A DNA stretch of 64,000 bases, from positions 1 to 64,000 of the forward strand of contig JBBQLD010000001.1 in the NCBI GenBank assembly GCA_038327555.1. The letters are read 5' to 3'. Made by a program: the position numbers and the translations under genes. A model generated the notes under the pieces. That model did no database searches, was not told the origin of the DNA, and worked only from the letters and a program-made list of their open reading frames with translations. The first letter of the stretch is position 1, and each line of letters begins with the position of its first letter. This document shows, piece by piece, positions 41,667-51,817 of the stretch. The stretch is from M3007 sp038327555. Lineage in GTDB: Bacteria; Bacteroidota; Bacteroidia; Chitinophagales; Saprospiraceae.

Positions 41667-44600
41667 ATGAATCGAGTTTTACTCCTTTTGCTTTCGGTCC
41701 TTACAATCAATCTTTTCGGTAAAGTATTCACGCCGCCTGAATTATTGACCACAAAAACAATCAAACCCCTAACACAGCTTCAAAAAACTAAGGTTAGCTC
41801 GAGCCAATCAAACAGGATTACCCATGCTTCCATGTTAATGGATACGGTACCGCCGATTATTAACTGCCCGGCATCTGATACCGTTGTACTCGCGCCGCAA
41901 GGGGTGTGTGATACGGTGCTGAACTATTCCGTGACGGCAACAGACGATCAAAGTCAGGCCATTGTCATCCAACTTTCGGGACTTTCGTCGGGAAGTATTT
42001 TCCCTGTTGGAACAAGCACTTGTGTATTCTTAGCGACAGATCTATCGAGCAATACCGCGACCTGTTCCTTTTCGCTTACGGTAGAAGATGGTGCAACAAC
42101 GATGCTGGTTTGCAACGACTTAGATACCGTGGAATTGGGAATCAATTGTACATATACCCTTTTAGCTCAGGAGATTTTGCTAGGCGGCCCTTATGGATGT
42201 TGGGACAGGTATTTTACAGAAGTGGACAAGACTGCTCCTTTGGGTAATGGTCCCTGGCTTGCTGCGGTATTTAACACAACGGACATTGGAAAAACTTACC
42301 AAAGTAGGGTTACAGACACCAAAACAGGCAATAGATGCTGGGGAAATGTAAAGATTGTAGACAAAATTCCACCAGTGTTTACCTGTCAGGATCTGGTAGT
42401 TTCTTGCTCGGAATATAACTTAAGCCCAAATTTTTTGAAAGATAGCCTTGGACTTACGGCAGCAATTCCGATAGTAAGCGATGCTTGCGGACCCATTGAT
42501 CCTGCTACCTATGTGGATATAATGACCGAAACATTCGATTGCGATACGGTTTTTACAAAAATTATCAGTCGCCGTTGGCAGGCTAAGGATGCACAAAACA
42601 ATATCGGAACCTGTATACAACATATCAACCTGTATCGGCATACCCTTGCTGAAATGCAGATCCCGCCAGATGTGACCCTGAACTGTCCGGATACCACTAC
42701 AACTCCAAGTGTTACAGGTCTACCCTTTTTGATGTACCAAGGTCGACGCTATGAAACAGTGAACAATTCCATTTGCGATCTCTCTGCCTTTTATGAAGAT
42801 TTTCCGCTGAAATTGCCTTGTGGCGATGTACGGGTGCAGCGCTTATGGGAGTTTTTTGATTTTTGTACTGGAGTTACGGATGGGCCATTTTTGCAAAATA
42901 TTTATATTTTGGATGAAACAGGCCCAAGTATTGCTTGCCCATCTTCCCTTTTTGTCACATTGAATGCCGATACCTGCCATGGCATGGTAAACTTACCTGA
43001 TGTTGTGTTGGATGATGTTTGTTCCCAAATAGCTACTTTTCAAGCCTTCTGGGAGGTAAATGGGTTAGCTAAAACACTGATTGGTTCACTAGCTAATTTT
43101 GCAGGGAATAATCCGCTGGACTTTGATACCCTCGGTGTGATAGGAATGGCCTTGTTTCCGGTGGGGACAACGACGATTTCGTATGTAGCCGAGGATAGTT
43201 GTGGTAACATTGGCGATTGTACGTTCAACCTCACGGTGGCGGATATGGTGCCGCCCGTAGCGCGGTGCGACACGTTTTCTATACTTCAGCTTTTAGATGA
43301 TGGCTCCCTTTCGGTTGCTGCAACGGAGTTTAACAATGGTGCCACGGATGCCTGCTCCCCAGTTACTTTCAAAGCCCGATTTTTAGAAATTTCAGCTTGT
43401 TTGTACGATACCCTCTGGACAGATTCTTTGCGATTTTGCTGTCTAAATCAAGAAGATACACTTGATGCCGTTCTACGAGTTTATGATATTCCGACGCCTT
43501 TTGGCAATGTCTCGGCAAGTTTTGGGAACGGACATTTCAGTGATTGCGCGATGAAAATTACAGTCAAAGACCAGAACCCACCCAGCTGCACGGCACCGCA
43601 AAACCTGACGGTAAACTGTAATAATTTTGACCCGACACTCGCATCGTATGGAATAATCACGTCAACGTCATGTGCCGTGGATTCGATATCAATGGATGTG
43701 GATTACACCCAATTTGACACCGCTTGCAATCGCGGTGTAATTACCCGGATTTTCAAAGTGTTCGATGGGACTGGAAATATTGGAGGTTGCGCCCAGGCAG
43801 TGACCGTGAATTACCTGCAAGATTACTACACCAAATTTCCAAATGATGTGATTGCGACTGTCTGTGATGGAACGGGTTTGTATGGCCAACCGATTTTTTT
43901 TGGACAAGACTGTGAGGATTTCGACGTCGATTTTACAGATCAATTATTTACGATAGTCCCAGATGCGTGCTACAAAATTGAACGCACCTGGAAAATCACG
44001 AATAAGTGTACTTATGATCCTGATAAGCCACTTATCGTTGTCCCGAACCCAAATCCAAACCCAATTACAAATAATATCAACAATTTGCCCGGCCCGACCG
44101 TGTCTGCTTGCAATGCGCCACCGCCCTGGGTCCCAACCAGTGTAAAAATTAATCCCACTGATCCAACGCCGACCGACTATTGTACCTTTTGGAGAGATAC
44201 GGCTAATGGATACGAGTACAAGCAAATCATAAAAATTATTGATATGCAGCCGCCGACAGCAACAATAACAGCGCCTACTTGCGCCAACCAAAACTGGGCA
44301 ACCGTTAATAATTCACAGTTTTGGAATGAAAATTATTGGTACAATACGGTTATTGGAGGCAATGACCTTTTTGAGGAACCGACTGAATTGAGCTTCACGG
44401 GTACAGACGCCTGTTCTGGCGCGAATGTCAACATTGAATATTTGCTTTTTTTAGATCTTGATGAAAACGGTAGTATGGAAACCGTAATAAACTCTGTAAC
44501 CCTGGGGCTTGCAGGGCTTGGGTGGAATACTGTTCTCTATAACAATTTTAATTCGCCCAATTTTGCAATGGGCACCCTTCGTGCATTTGATGAACGACCA

Positions 44601-46343
44601 GTGCCGTTCAATCAAAAAATGGGCTTTGCTATCGAAGAAACCATTTCGGGAAACAACAAAACCGCCAGAGTCCGTTGGAACAGTCAACAGCAGCAGAATA
44701 CCTATTTTGCACCAGAACTCCCGCACGGAACCCACAAGATCAAGTGGTTCATCACGGATAACTGCGGCAACAATAAAGAATACGAGAATACTTTCAGTAT
44801 AAAAGATTGCAAAGTGCCTACGGTGGTTTGCCAGCCCGATTTGAGTGTCAATATACTTCCTGTCGGGTTTAATGTTTTTCACCCCAGTGACTTTTTGGAT
44901 TTTTCAGAGGATAATTGTACGCCAGCTGATCAAATTCGGTTTGCCATTCGAAACTGTGGTTTCGGAACAGGCTTTCCTTTGGATGCCAACGGTAACCCAA
45001 ATACTTCAATTCTCTATGCCTGTCCAGATACAGGTATGCAATGCGTTGAACTTTGGGCGATTGACAAAACAGGCAATGCCGATAAGTGTGTGACGAATGT
45101 GTTTGTGCAAGATAATTTGGGAAATTGTATTTCAAATCCAACGGGTAGAGTAATCACAGAATTGGGTGTAGGAATTTCAGATGTAGGCATTAAAATAGGA
45201 GATAATTGCTCATTCTGTCCGCCATTTGCACCCTTGATTTTTACAGATAGTCTCGGCTATTATAAGATACCCAATAACCTACCCTTAAGTTCCGATTTTG
45301 ACATCATCCCCGAAAAAACAGACAACCCGCTCAATGGCGTAACAACCTTTGATTTAGTTTTGATTTCCAAGCATATACTCGGGGTTGAGCCCTTGAATTC
45401 ACCCTATAAAATGGTCTGTGCCGATGCCAATAAATCAGGTAGCGTCACCACATTTGACGTTGTAGAACTGCGCAAACTCATCCTGGGTATTAATGCCTTT
45501 TTGCCTAACAATAAAAGTTGGCGTTTTGTGGATTCCAGTTTTGTTTTCCCAAATCCATTAAATCCGTTCCAGACGGGTTTCCCGGATACCATTCAAGTCG
45601 ATAGTCCTAAACCGTACAACTTCATCGGGATGAAAATCGGTGATGTGAATAATACTTCTGTACCCAACTTCAACGCAACCACAAAAGAGCGCTTTGCGGG
45701 AACCGTTTACTTTGACACCGAAGAAAGGGATGTACAAGTAGGGGAAATCATTGAATTGAAATTCAGTGCGTCCGAACGGCTAGAAGGTTGCCAGTTTACG
45801 CTGGAAACAGATGGCTTGGAAATTCTGGAAATCCTACCCGGAGAGCAAATGAGTAAAGAAAACTTTGCCTTGTTCCCGCAAAAATCCCTGCTGACCATGG
45901 CTTGGGAAACAGGTGGACAAGCCAATTTTGGCCTGAAGGTAAAAGCACAAAAAACAGGTTCTCTTCGTGAATTACTCCTACTTAGTAATGAAATAACCCA
46001 AGCAGAGGCATACCAATCCATACATCAACCAAGCACTAAACAGCATCTGGCACTTCGATTTGGCAACCCAAGTGCATCCTTCGAGTTGTTCCAAAACCAG
46101 CCCAATCCTTTCGCACAAAAAACCGCCATTACATTCCAACTCCCTGAGCCCAGTTCGGCAGTTCTCACCGTATTTGATGGAAATGGAAAGCTGCTTTGGT
46201 CGAAATCGGGCGATTTCCAGTCCGGGCTGAATACAGTGGAAATTGATTTGGCTGAACTCAGTGTAGCGGGCGTTTTGTATTATAAATTAGAAACGCCTAC
46301 GAAAACCGCGGTACGGAAAATGGTGCGGATTGGGCAGAATTGA
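41667..46343 (+). CDS. Giant T9SS-exported multidomain protein with HYR and dockerin-like modules
   Basis: 1558 residues. Signal peptide MNRVLLLLLSVLTINLFG. Several HYR-type modules follow, each opening with a PPxxxCP pattern (VPPIINCPASDTVVL, GPSIACPSSLFVTLNADTC) and ending SCGNIGDCTFNLTVAD-like. Then comes a dockerin-like duplicated calcium segment (TTFDLVLISKHILG near 1225 and ADANKSGSVTTFDVVELRKLILG near 1251). The last about 85 residues are a T9SS sorting domain (FELFQNQPNPFAQKTAITFQL ... GVLYYKLETPTKTAVRKMV). It is presumably processed by PorU and shown on or released from the cell. Many paired cysteines suggest a disulfide-stabilised adhesin. No enzymatic domain was recognised. Confidence 0.88.
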   Translation: MNRVLLLLLSVLTINLFGKVFTPPELLTTKTIKPLTQLQKTKVSSSQSNRITHASMLMDTVPPIINCPASDTVVLAPQGVCDTVLNYSVTATDDQSQAIVIQLSGLSSGSIFPVGTSTCVFLATDLSSNTATCSFSLTVEDGATTMLVCNDLDTVELGINCTYTLLAQEILLGGPYGCWDRYFTEVDKTAPLGNGPWLAAVFNTTDIGKTYQSRVTDTKTGNRCWGNVKIVDKIPPVFTCQDLVVSCSEYNLSPNFLKDSLGLTAAIPIVSDACGPIDPATYVDIMTETFDCDTVFTKIISRRWQAKDAQNNIGTCIQHINLYRHTLAEMQIPPDVTLNCPDTTTTPSVTGLPFLMYQGRRYETVNNSICDLSAFYEDFPLKLPCGDVRVQRLWEFFDFCTGVTDGPFLQNIYILDETGPSIACPSSLFVTLNADTCHGMVNLPDVVLDDVCSQIATFQAFWEVNGLAKTLIGSLANFAGNNPLDFDTLGVIGMALFPVGTTTISYVAEDSCGNIGDCTFNLTVADMVPPVARCDTFSILQLLDDGSLSVAATEFNNGATDACSPVTFKARFLEISACLYDTLWTDSLRFCCLNQEDTLDAVLRVYDIPTPFGNVSASFGNGHFSDCAMKITVKDQNPPSCTAPQNLTVNCNNFDPTLASYGIITSTSCAVDSISMDVDYTQFDTACNRGVITRIFKVFDGTGNIGGCAQAVTVNYLQDYYTKFPNDVIATVCDGTGLYGQPIFFGQDCEDFDVDFTDQLFTIVPDACYKIERTWKITNKCTYDPDKPLIVVPNPNPNPITNNINNLPGPTVSACNAPPPWVPTSVKINPTDPTPTDYCTFWRDTANGYEYKQIIKIIDMQPPTATITAPTCANQNWATVNNSQFWNENYWYNTVIGGNDLFEEPTELSFTGTDACSGANVNIEYLLFLDLDENGSMETVINSVTLGLAGLGWNTVLYNNFNSPNFAMGTLRAFDERPVPFNQKMGFAIEETISGNNKTARVRWNSQQQQNTYFAPELPHGTHKIKWFITDNCGNNKEYENTFSIKDCKVPTVVCQPDLSVNILPVGFNVFHPSDFLDFSEDNCTPADQIRFAIRNCGFGTGFPLDANGNPNTSILYACPDTGMQCVELWAIDKTGNADKCVTNVFVQDNLGNCISNPTGRVITELGVGISDVGIKIGDNCSFCPPFAPLIFTDSLGYYKIPNNLPLSSDFDIIPEKTDNPLNGVTTFDLVLISKHILGVEPLNSPYKMVCADANKSGSVTTFDVVELRKLILGINAFLPNNKSWRFVDSSFVFPNPLNPFQTGFPDTIQVDSPKPYNFIGMKIGDVNNTSVPNFNATTKERFAGTVYFDTEERDVQVGEIIELKFSASERLEGCQFTLETDGLEILEILPGEQMSKENFALFPQKSLLTMAWETGGQANFGLKVKAQKTGSLRELLLLSNEITQAEAYQSIHQPSTKQHLALRFGNPSASFELFQNQPNPFAQKTAITFQLPEPSSAVLTVFDGNGKLLWSKSGDFQSGLNTVEIDLAELSVAGVLYYKLETPTKTAVRKMVRIGQN

Positions 46344-46349
46344 GTTTCG

Positions 46350-46422
46350 TTTTTAACCACAAAAGGCACAAAAGAACATAAAATACCAAATTATGTCCTT
46401 TTGTGCTTATTGTGGTTAAAAA
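46350..46422. terminator. Long AT-rich inverted repeat between convergent genes
   Basis: TTTTTAACCACAAAAGGCACA is inverted as TGTGCTTATTGTGGTTAAAAA, with a further AAAGAACATA/TATGTCCTTT pair inside. It lies between the stops of the giant T9SS protein and the GH57-like gene, so it probably ends both. Confidence 0.75.
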
Positions 46423-46428
46423 CAAAAC

Positions 46429-48888
46429 TCATGACTTCAACCGAACTTTCAACAACGTGGCCAAACGTTCAAATTCGGCCTCCCATTCCTTATTGACAAA
46501 GACCCAAAGCCCTTTTCGCAATCCTTTGGTGAGTAGATAAAATACATTTTGGCTGCGCCAAATGCTTGGTTTTAGCCCTTTTTCTTGCACAATGGAGAGG
46601 ACATCGGCGAGCCAGCGTACGCGCGGAAGGGAAGATTCGTCGAGACCGATTTTCTCGATTTCGCGGAATACACGTTCTCCGATTGCCAAGTTCAGGGTTT
46701 CCTCATCCGGGCGTTTGATGTGCCACCTTTCAATATCAGCAGATATTCGGCGCAGGTTACGCGTGTCCAGCACGTCATTTCCCTCGAAAAAATTAAGCAA
46801 ATCTGCGTTTAGTACATAGGAAGCAATATTGAGCCAGGTGGATGGCAGAGGAAGTTTTGCCTCCTCGATACCAGTCATAAGTTGGTAATTATCATTGAAT
46901 ACATCGCGAAAAGTAGCTTCAGCTACCGCAAGGCTTGAATCGGTAATGGTGTTGATAATTTTAATTTTCTCGTCGGCAAAAAGACTTGTCAGGGTAAATT
47001 TTTCTGGGCCAAAGTATTCTTGCAACGCACCGATTACCTCCCCCATATTCGCGGTACGGAAGGCCTGGCTGGTACGTGCGTACATTTCTTCAAACTGAGA
47101 CCGAAGCATCTCGCCGCTGATGTTGCCGATAATATGTTGCTGTCCAATATACAACACAGCAAAACAGAAGGTCTTTTCGGCGTGGCTGAGCCGGGAGCGA
47201 ATACGAAGCCGCCCTGCTGCAAATTGGGGCCTGCCAGCCTCAATTTTTTCAAAAAACTCCACGGCAGACGTGTAATTGAATAAGTCTAGCTTTTCCGGGT
47301 CATCCTCAAACAGTGATGCGACCGCAAAATGCATGGCCACGCGCTCCAATGTAACGCGGGTAGGCACCACATTTCTAAGGAAACTTTCGGCACCATTGGG
47401 GAGTACATTGCTAGGTGCTGCAGCCAATCGACGGGTAAATTCCGGGAGCAAATCTTGCCCACTTACATCGAAGGTGTAATCCATCGTTCGAAGCGCGTAC
47501 TGCAAAATCTGATTGGTCTCTATGCCCGATATTTCGTCAAAAAACCACCCGCAACTGGTGTACATCAGTACCGCAAAACGTTGACTTTCAAGCAGACGCA
47601 GCACGATCACTTTTTCTAAATGGCTGAGTTCGCGCCTTGCGTGTTTTTTCAAAAAAGCTTTCACAGCAGAGTCGGAACGATTGAGCATCACCTCAATATA
47701 ATCGTTGCGAGCAGCCCAGGGGTCGCGAAGCAGTCGAGCCCCTTCGCGCTCAAAAATTGGGGCAAGCTGGTCGCGGAGCCAATCAAGTGTATCGCGTAGT
47801 GGTTTTCTCCAGCGTTGATGCCAACCTGGTTTTCCAGAATTACACCCACAATCACTGCGCCAACGTTCAATACCGTGCACACAACTCCAGGACGAATTTT
47901 CATGGATTTGAACCTCCCATTTTGGCGGATGAAGCTCCAGGAATTGACCGTAGTTGGTGAGGGTAGCAAGGTTATTGTCTGCCACATAATTCAGGCAGTC
48001 AGCAAGCGCCATTTCCCCGTACCGATGGTGATGGCCGTAGCTTTCACCATCAGTTGCGATATTGGCTAGCTGCGCTTCATCGTTTTCATCAAAAATTCCG
48101 GTGATTCGCTTCGAAAAAGTCTTTCCACTATTCAAAAGCCCATTGAAAGCAACTTCTTGCGCTATTTTTCCATGGTAAAAAAACAGAGCAATGCGCCGCC
48201 CACTGGGAAGAAGGCACCAATAAGGCTGTCGGGTATCAATACTCTCTTCATCTACATTGTTCCAAGGTAGCGGCGCTACACTAGTGCCATCAGCGGGTAA
48301 AACAGTGCTTGAATTGTCAACTAATTTCCTAATGGCTTTGGCTTGGCGAGGAGCAAGAATGGTGTACTGAATTCCGTGAGAAGCTAGCACTTCTAGTGTT
48401 TCCGTATTAACGGCTGTTTCAGCTAACCAAATACCTTCTGGATAACGGCCAAAACGCCTTTCAAAATCACGAATACCCCAGTTGACCTGCGTCACCTTGT
48501 CGCGTGCATTGCATAGCGGCATAATTAAGTGACTGTGCACCTGTGCAACCGCGGAACCATGGCCACCAAAGAGTTCCCGACTCCGCTTATCCGCTCGGAG
48601 CAGCATGGAATAGGTATCTGCATCATTTTCTTCCAGCCAGGATAGGAGTGTAGGACCGAAATTCCAGGAGATGCGGTTGTAGTTGTTGCGGATTTTAACA
48701 ATCCAACCCTCTGCATCCATGATGCGAGCTGCCGCATTGGGGGCATAGCACTCATGATTGATGCGTGTATTCCAATCGTGGAAAGGGTGAGCGGATTCTT
48801 GTTGTTCTACCGTTTCAAGCCAAGCATTCTCACGGGGGGGCTGGTAAAAGTGCCCGTGGATGCAAACGTATTTGTTTGAGCGCGACAT
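46429..48888 (-). CDS. GH57-type glycoside hydrolase with DUF3536
   Basis: 819 residues. The N-terminal domain opens KYVCIHGHFYQPPRENAW, the GH57 pattern, and has the probable nucleophile region GRYPEGIWLAETAVNTETLEVL. GH57 enzymes act on alpha-glucans such as glycogen or amylose. A DUF3536 region follows (SHLEKVIVLRLLESQRFAVLMYTSCGWFFDEISGIETNQILQYA). No signal peptide, so cytoplasmic. No glycogen genes are adjacent in this window. The starting ATG at 48888 is near-ideal for the family. Confidence 0.88.
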   Translation of the reverse strand: MSRSNKYVCIHGHFYQPPRENAWLETVEQQESAHPFHDWNTRINHECYAPNAAARIMDAEGWIVKIRNNYNRISWNFGPTLLSWLEENDADTYSMLLRADKRSRELFGGHGSAVAQVHSHLIMPLCNARDKVTQVNWGIRDFERRFGRYPEGIWLAETAVNTETLEVLASHGIQYTILAPRQAKAIRKLVDNSSTVLPADGTSVAPLPWNNVDEESIDTRQPYWCLLPSGRRIALFFYHGKIAQEVAFNGLLNSGKTFSKRITGIFDENDEAQLANIATDGESYGHHHRYGEMALADCLNYVADNNLATLTNYGQFLELHPPKWEVQIHENSSWSCVHGIERWRSDCGCNSGKPGWHQRWRKPLRDTLDWLRDQLAPIFEREGARLLRDPWAARNDYIEVMLNRSDSAVKAFLKKHARRELSHLEKVIVLRLLESQRFAVLMYTSCGWFFDEISGIETNQILQYALRTMDYTFDVSGQDLLPEFTRRLAAAPSNVLPNGAESFLRNVVPTRVTLERVAMHFAVASLFEDDPEKLDLFNYTSAVEFFEKIEAGRPQFAAGRLRIRSRLSHAEKTFCFAVLYIGQQHIIGNISGEMLRSQFEEMYARTSQAFRTANMGEVIGALQEYFGPEKFTLTSLFADEKIKIINTITDSSLAVAEATFRDVFNDNYQLMTGIEEAKLPLPSTWLNIASYVLNADLLNFFEGNDVLDTRNLRRISADIERWHIKRPDEETLNLAIGERVFREIEKIGLDESSLPRVRWLADVLSIVQEKGLKPSIWRSQNVFYLLTKGLRKGLWVFVNKEWEAEFERLATLLKVRLKS

Positions 48889-49000
48889 GGGGCGAAGGTA
48901 AGACGTTTGTACTTTGGATAAATAGTCTTTCGTTTTCTTAGTTTTTAAGCGGATCTTTTTTCAAAAATCAATCTTTATTGCTTGAAAGGAAGGATTCGCG

Positions 49001-49690
49001 CTACTTAATTTCTTCTGAGAGTTTTTCTAAGTCTCGAACCAGCAATCTCGAACGATTGAAGGTGAGTAGTTTTTTAAAACGCAGGTCATTTAGGGTTGTG
49101 GTTACGGTTTGACGACTGGTGGCGGTGAAATTGGCAATTTCCTGGTGGGTCACGGGTTTTCGAACCACCCATTCATAGCCAACACGTTGCCCTTTTGATC
49201 GTGCTATATTGACCAAAAATTCTACAATTCTACTTCTGCTATCCCGAAAAACAAGCGATTCAAGGCGGCGTTCCATTTCCAGTTGTCGGCCACCAAAGAT
49301 CTTCATAAAGAACAAGTTAAGTTCTGAACGATCGCGCATTAAGCCCCGCAACTCATCAAGCGTCACCACGCAAGTATCCGTATCTTCTAGTGCTGTGGCA
49401 AAGTCATGTCGATGCTGTTCACCCAGCACGGCCAGCTCACCAAACACTTCACCTCGCCCCAAAATAACTTTGGTAATTTCTTTGCCGTCCTCATTCATCA
49501 CCGAGATTTTTACCTGTCCTGCTGTGATAAAAAAAATCCGATCAGAAAGATCCTGTGGTACATAAACGGCTTCGCCTTTTTTAAAACTGCAATGGGTATG
49601 CTGTGCCATCATTACTTCAGAGCCCAACTTCGTGGGACAAAGCAGGTGGGTTACATCAATGTTTTCTAAATGCCAGAAGGACTGCATCAT
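49001..49690 (-). CDS. Crp/Fnr-family transcription regulator
   Basis: 229 residues (a second ATG follows directly). A cyclic-nucleotide-type beta barrel (GEAVYVPQDLSDRIFFITAGQVKISVMNEDGKEI, then GRGEVFGELAVLGEQHRHDFATALEDTDT) is joined by a long helix to a C-terminal helix-turn-helix (VTHQEIANFTATSRQTVTTTLNDLR). The effector is not known. It lacks the Cys cluster of Fnr, so it is not a classic oxygen sensor. Two copies of the ACGAAATAAATTTCGT repeat sit in the 64 bases upstream. Confidence 0.9.
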   Translation of the reverse strand: MMQSFWHLENIDVTHLLCPTKLGSEVMMAQHTHCSFKKGEAVYVPQDLSDRIFFITAGQVKISVMNEDGKEITKVILGRGEVFGELAVLGEQHRHDFATALEDTDTCVVTLDELRGLMRDRSELNLFFMKIFGGRQLEMERRLESLVFRDSRSRIVEFLVNIARSKGQRVGYEWVVRKPVTHQEIANFTATSRQTVTTTLNDLRFKKLLTFNRSRLLVRDLEKLSEEIK

Positions 49691-49697
49691 AAAGTAG

Positions 49698-49758
49698 GGC
49701 GAAATTTATTTCGACAATATAGGAGGTGGAAGTAATGGAGAAATAAATTTCGGCCTAT
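49698..49758. repeat. Two dispersed copies of the ACGAAATAAATTTCGT element
   Basis: GGCGAAATTTATTTCGAC at 49698-49715 and GAGAAATAAATTTCGGCC at 49738-49755 match, allowing strand, the core of the 28-bp array units at 39777 and following. The second overlaps the stop codon of the CBS gene. The first is 8 bases from the crp-like start. Confidence 0.8.
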
Positions 49759-50417
49759 ACGTTCAGATAATGCATCAGCGCATCGTACCGATCGCGTAAA
49801 AGTTCGCTCCGATCCGTTTCGCCAAAAGTTTCTTTTACTTCAAATTCATGGCGTTCGAGCGAAGCCATAGCGCGCGAAAGATCGTGGCGATCCAGTTTTA
49901 AGGTTAGTTCCACTTGCTCTGGATTGGGCAAGGAGGTGACAAATGCACTAAGAATATTTACTTTTTCCTCCTCAAATATGCGCGCGATGGTAGAAAGCGC
50001 ATAGTCACGTCTAGGCATTTCCAAAACCAGCACCGCACCATGCTCGGTTAGGGAGGCGGTATGGGCAAAATACCGCAACACGTCATTTTGCTGCACCAAG
50101 CCAAGATATTTTCCTTCTGCATCAACTACCGGAATTACCGTAAGTCGATGGTCGCCCATAATTTTTATAATCTCAAAAATGTGTTTGCTCTCATGCACTT
50201 GAAACAGCGGCATCACCGAAAAATCATGTTCGCTGAGTGGGCTGGCCAATTTATGGTTGAAAATGTCTTCTTCCGACAGTAAGCCGACTAGTTTTCCATT
50301 ATCTACCACAGGCAGATGCTTCACATGATAGTCGTTGAGCATGTGGAATGCTTCGCGCCCCGTTTGTTCAACGGTAAGTGCGGGAATGTCATGGGCGATG
50401 AGTGTACGAGCAGTCAT
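49755..50417 (-). CDS. CBS-domain protein with a C-terminal ACT-like region
   Basis: 220 residues. Two CBS repeats are visible: one around EAFHMLNDYHVKHLPVVDNGKLVGLLSEEDI and one around IFEIIKIMGDHRLTVIPVVDAEGKYLGLVQQNDVLRYF. CBS pairs bind adenosyl ligands and sense energy state. The end (GAVLVLEMPRRDYALSTIARIFEEEKVNILSAFVTSLP) resembles an ACT fold. No enzyme or channel domain is attached. It is divergent from the aminotransferase gene. Target unknown. Confidence 0.85.
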   Translation of the reverse strand: MTARTLIAHDIPALTVEQTGREAFHMLNDYHVKHLPVVDNGKLVGLLSEEDIFNHKLASPLSEHDFSVMPLFQVHESKHIFEIIKIMGDHRLTVIPVVDAEGKYLGLVQQNDVLRYFAHTASLTEHGAVLVLEMPRRDYALSTIARIFEEEKVNILSAFVTSLPNPEQVELTLKLDRHDLSRAMASLERHEFEVKETFGETDRSELLRDRYDALMHYLNV

Positions 50418-50555
50418 GAGTATAGATGCTAAACGATATTCATCGAAGCTTGTTCTGATAAGGGATCAACAAGTTATTGTATCCCCGTTTGTTAACCGAA
50501 CTTTGCACGACCCCGCAAATATGGGTGGAATAAATTGTTCTCAAAAAAAATAGTG

Positions 50556-51782
50556 ATGCAAACGCATAAAACCGCCAAACTTCGATCTCTTTTTTTTCGT
50601 CATGTGGCGCAGACCTCCCCTAGCCCGCTTGCCCTGGAAATTGAGCGCGCAGAGGGTTGTTGGTTGTATGGTTTCCAAGGCCAGCGTTGGCTAGACCTAA
50701 TTGCAGGCATTGGACCCAGCGTATTGGGACATCGTCATCCGCAGGTGCAAAATGCGGTGCAACAACAACTTGACAAATATTGGCATACCCTCGTGTATGG
50801 AGAATTTATTCTTACACCACAAGTGCTACTGGCTCAATTGTTGGCTGAAAACCTACCCAAAGAACTAGATTCGGTTTATTTTACAAATTCTGGAACGGAG
50901 GCTGCTGAAGGCGCCATGAAGCTTGCCAAACGCGCTTCGGGGCGCTCAAAATTTGTGGCTTGTCGAAACGCCTACCATGGCAGTACACAGGGCGCGGCGA
51001 GTTTGATGTGGCCAAAAGATTTTACAGAAGCATTCCAGCCCTTGCTCCCCGGTATTGAGCACATTGGATTTAATGAAACGTTAGAATTGCATCAGATTGA
51101 CCAACAAACGGCGGCGGTCGTGGTCGAAACCATTCAGGGCGAAGCCGGGGTGATTGCTCCGGATCCAGGCTGGCTTTTAGCACTGCGCAAACGATGCGAT
51201 GAGGTAGGGGCACTGTTGATTTTGGACGAAATTCAGGCCGGGATGGGCCGCACAGGGCACCTTTTTGCTTTTGAACAATATGGCATCGTGCCGGATATAT
51301 TATTGCTTGCAAAAGGTTTTGGGGGCGGAATGCCGCTTGGGGCATTTGTAGCTAGCAGGGAGCTCATGCAAAACTTGTCGCACAAGCCGGTATTGGGACA
51401 TATTACCACTTTTGGGGGCCATCCGGTGTGTGTTGCGGCTGGGTTAGCTACCTTAAAAATTTTACTCGAAAGCGATTTGTTGGCCAAAGTGCCTGTAAAA
51501 GAGGCCCTTTTTAAAAGCCTGCTCGTTCATCCAGCCATTAAGGAACTCCGCAGCGCAGGACTTTGGCTTGCTGTCGATTTGGGTACAGCAGATAAAGTGC
51601 AATCTGTGATTCTATATTGCTTGGATCATGGAATTATCACCGATTGGTTTTTGTTTAACGATCATAGTTTGCGCATTGCGCCACCGCTCACCATTTCCGA
51701 AGAAGAAATCAGGTTTGCTTGCAGAGTGATTTTGGAAGGAATTTCACTTTACAAAAACGGAGAACATCCAAATGTCCAATAG
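50556..51782 (+). CDS. Class III aminotransferase (acetylornithine/ornithine/GABA type)
   Basis: 408 residues from the ATG at 50556 (a TTG 21 bases upstream is possible). PLP-dependent fold type I: GIGPSVLGHRHPQVQNAVQQQL, TNSGTEAAEGAMKLAKRASGR, the Asp in ILDEIQAGMGRTGHLFAFEQYG, and the PLP-bound Lys in LLLAKGFGGGMPLGAF. The length and motifs fit ArgD/RocD/GabT-like enzymes. No arginine or GABA genes are adjacent, so the substrate is open. The smpB start is 35 bases after the stop. Confidence 0.88.
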   Translation: MQTHKTAKLRSLFFRHVAQTSPSPLALEIERAEGCWLYGFQGQRWLDLIAGIGPSVLGHRHPQVQNAVQQQLDKYWHTLVYGEFILTPQVLLAQLLAENLPKELDSVYFTNSGTEAAEGAMKLAKRASGRSKFVACRNAYHGSTQGAASLMWPKDFTEAFQPLLPGIEHIGFNETLELHQIDQQTAAVVVETIQGEAGVIAPDPGWLLALRKRCDEVGALLILDEIQAGMGRTGHLFAFEQYGIVPDILLLAKGFGGGMPLGAFVASRELMQNLSHKPVLGHITTFGGHPVCVAAGLATLKILLESDLLAKVPVKEALFKSLLVHPAIKELRSAGLWLAVDLGTADKVQSVILYCLDHGIITDWFLFNDHSLRIAPPLTISEEEIRFACRVILEGISLYKNGEHPNVQ

Positions 51783-51794
51783 CCTGTTATTCAC

Positions 51795-51802
51795 TACATT
51801 TG
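51795..51802 (+). promoter_or_regulatory. -7 box of smpB
   Basis: TACATTTG matches TAnnTTTG, 15 bases before the smpB ATG. No TTTG at the usual distance upstream was seen. Confidence 0.4.
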
Positions 51803-51817
51803 CACATAATTTTAGAC

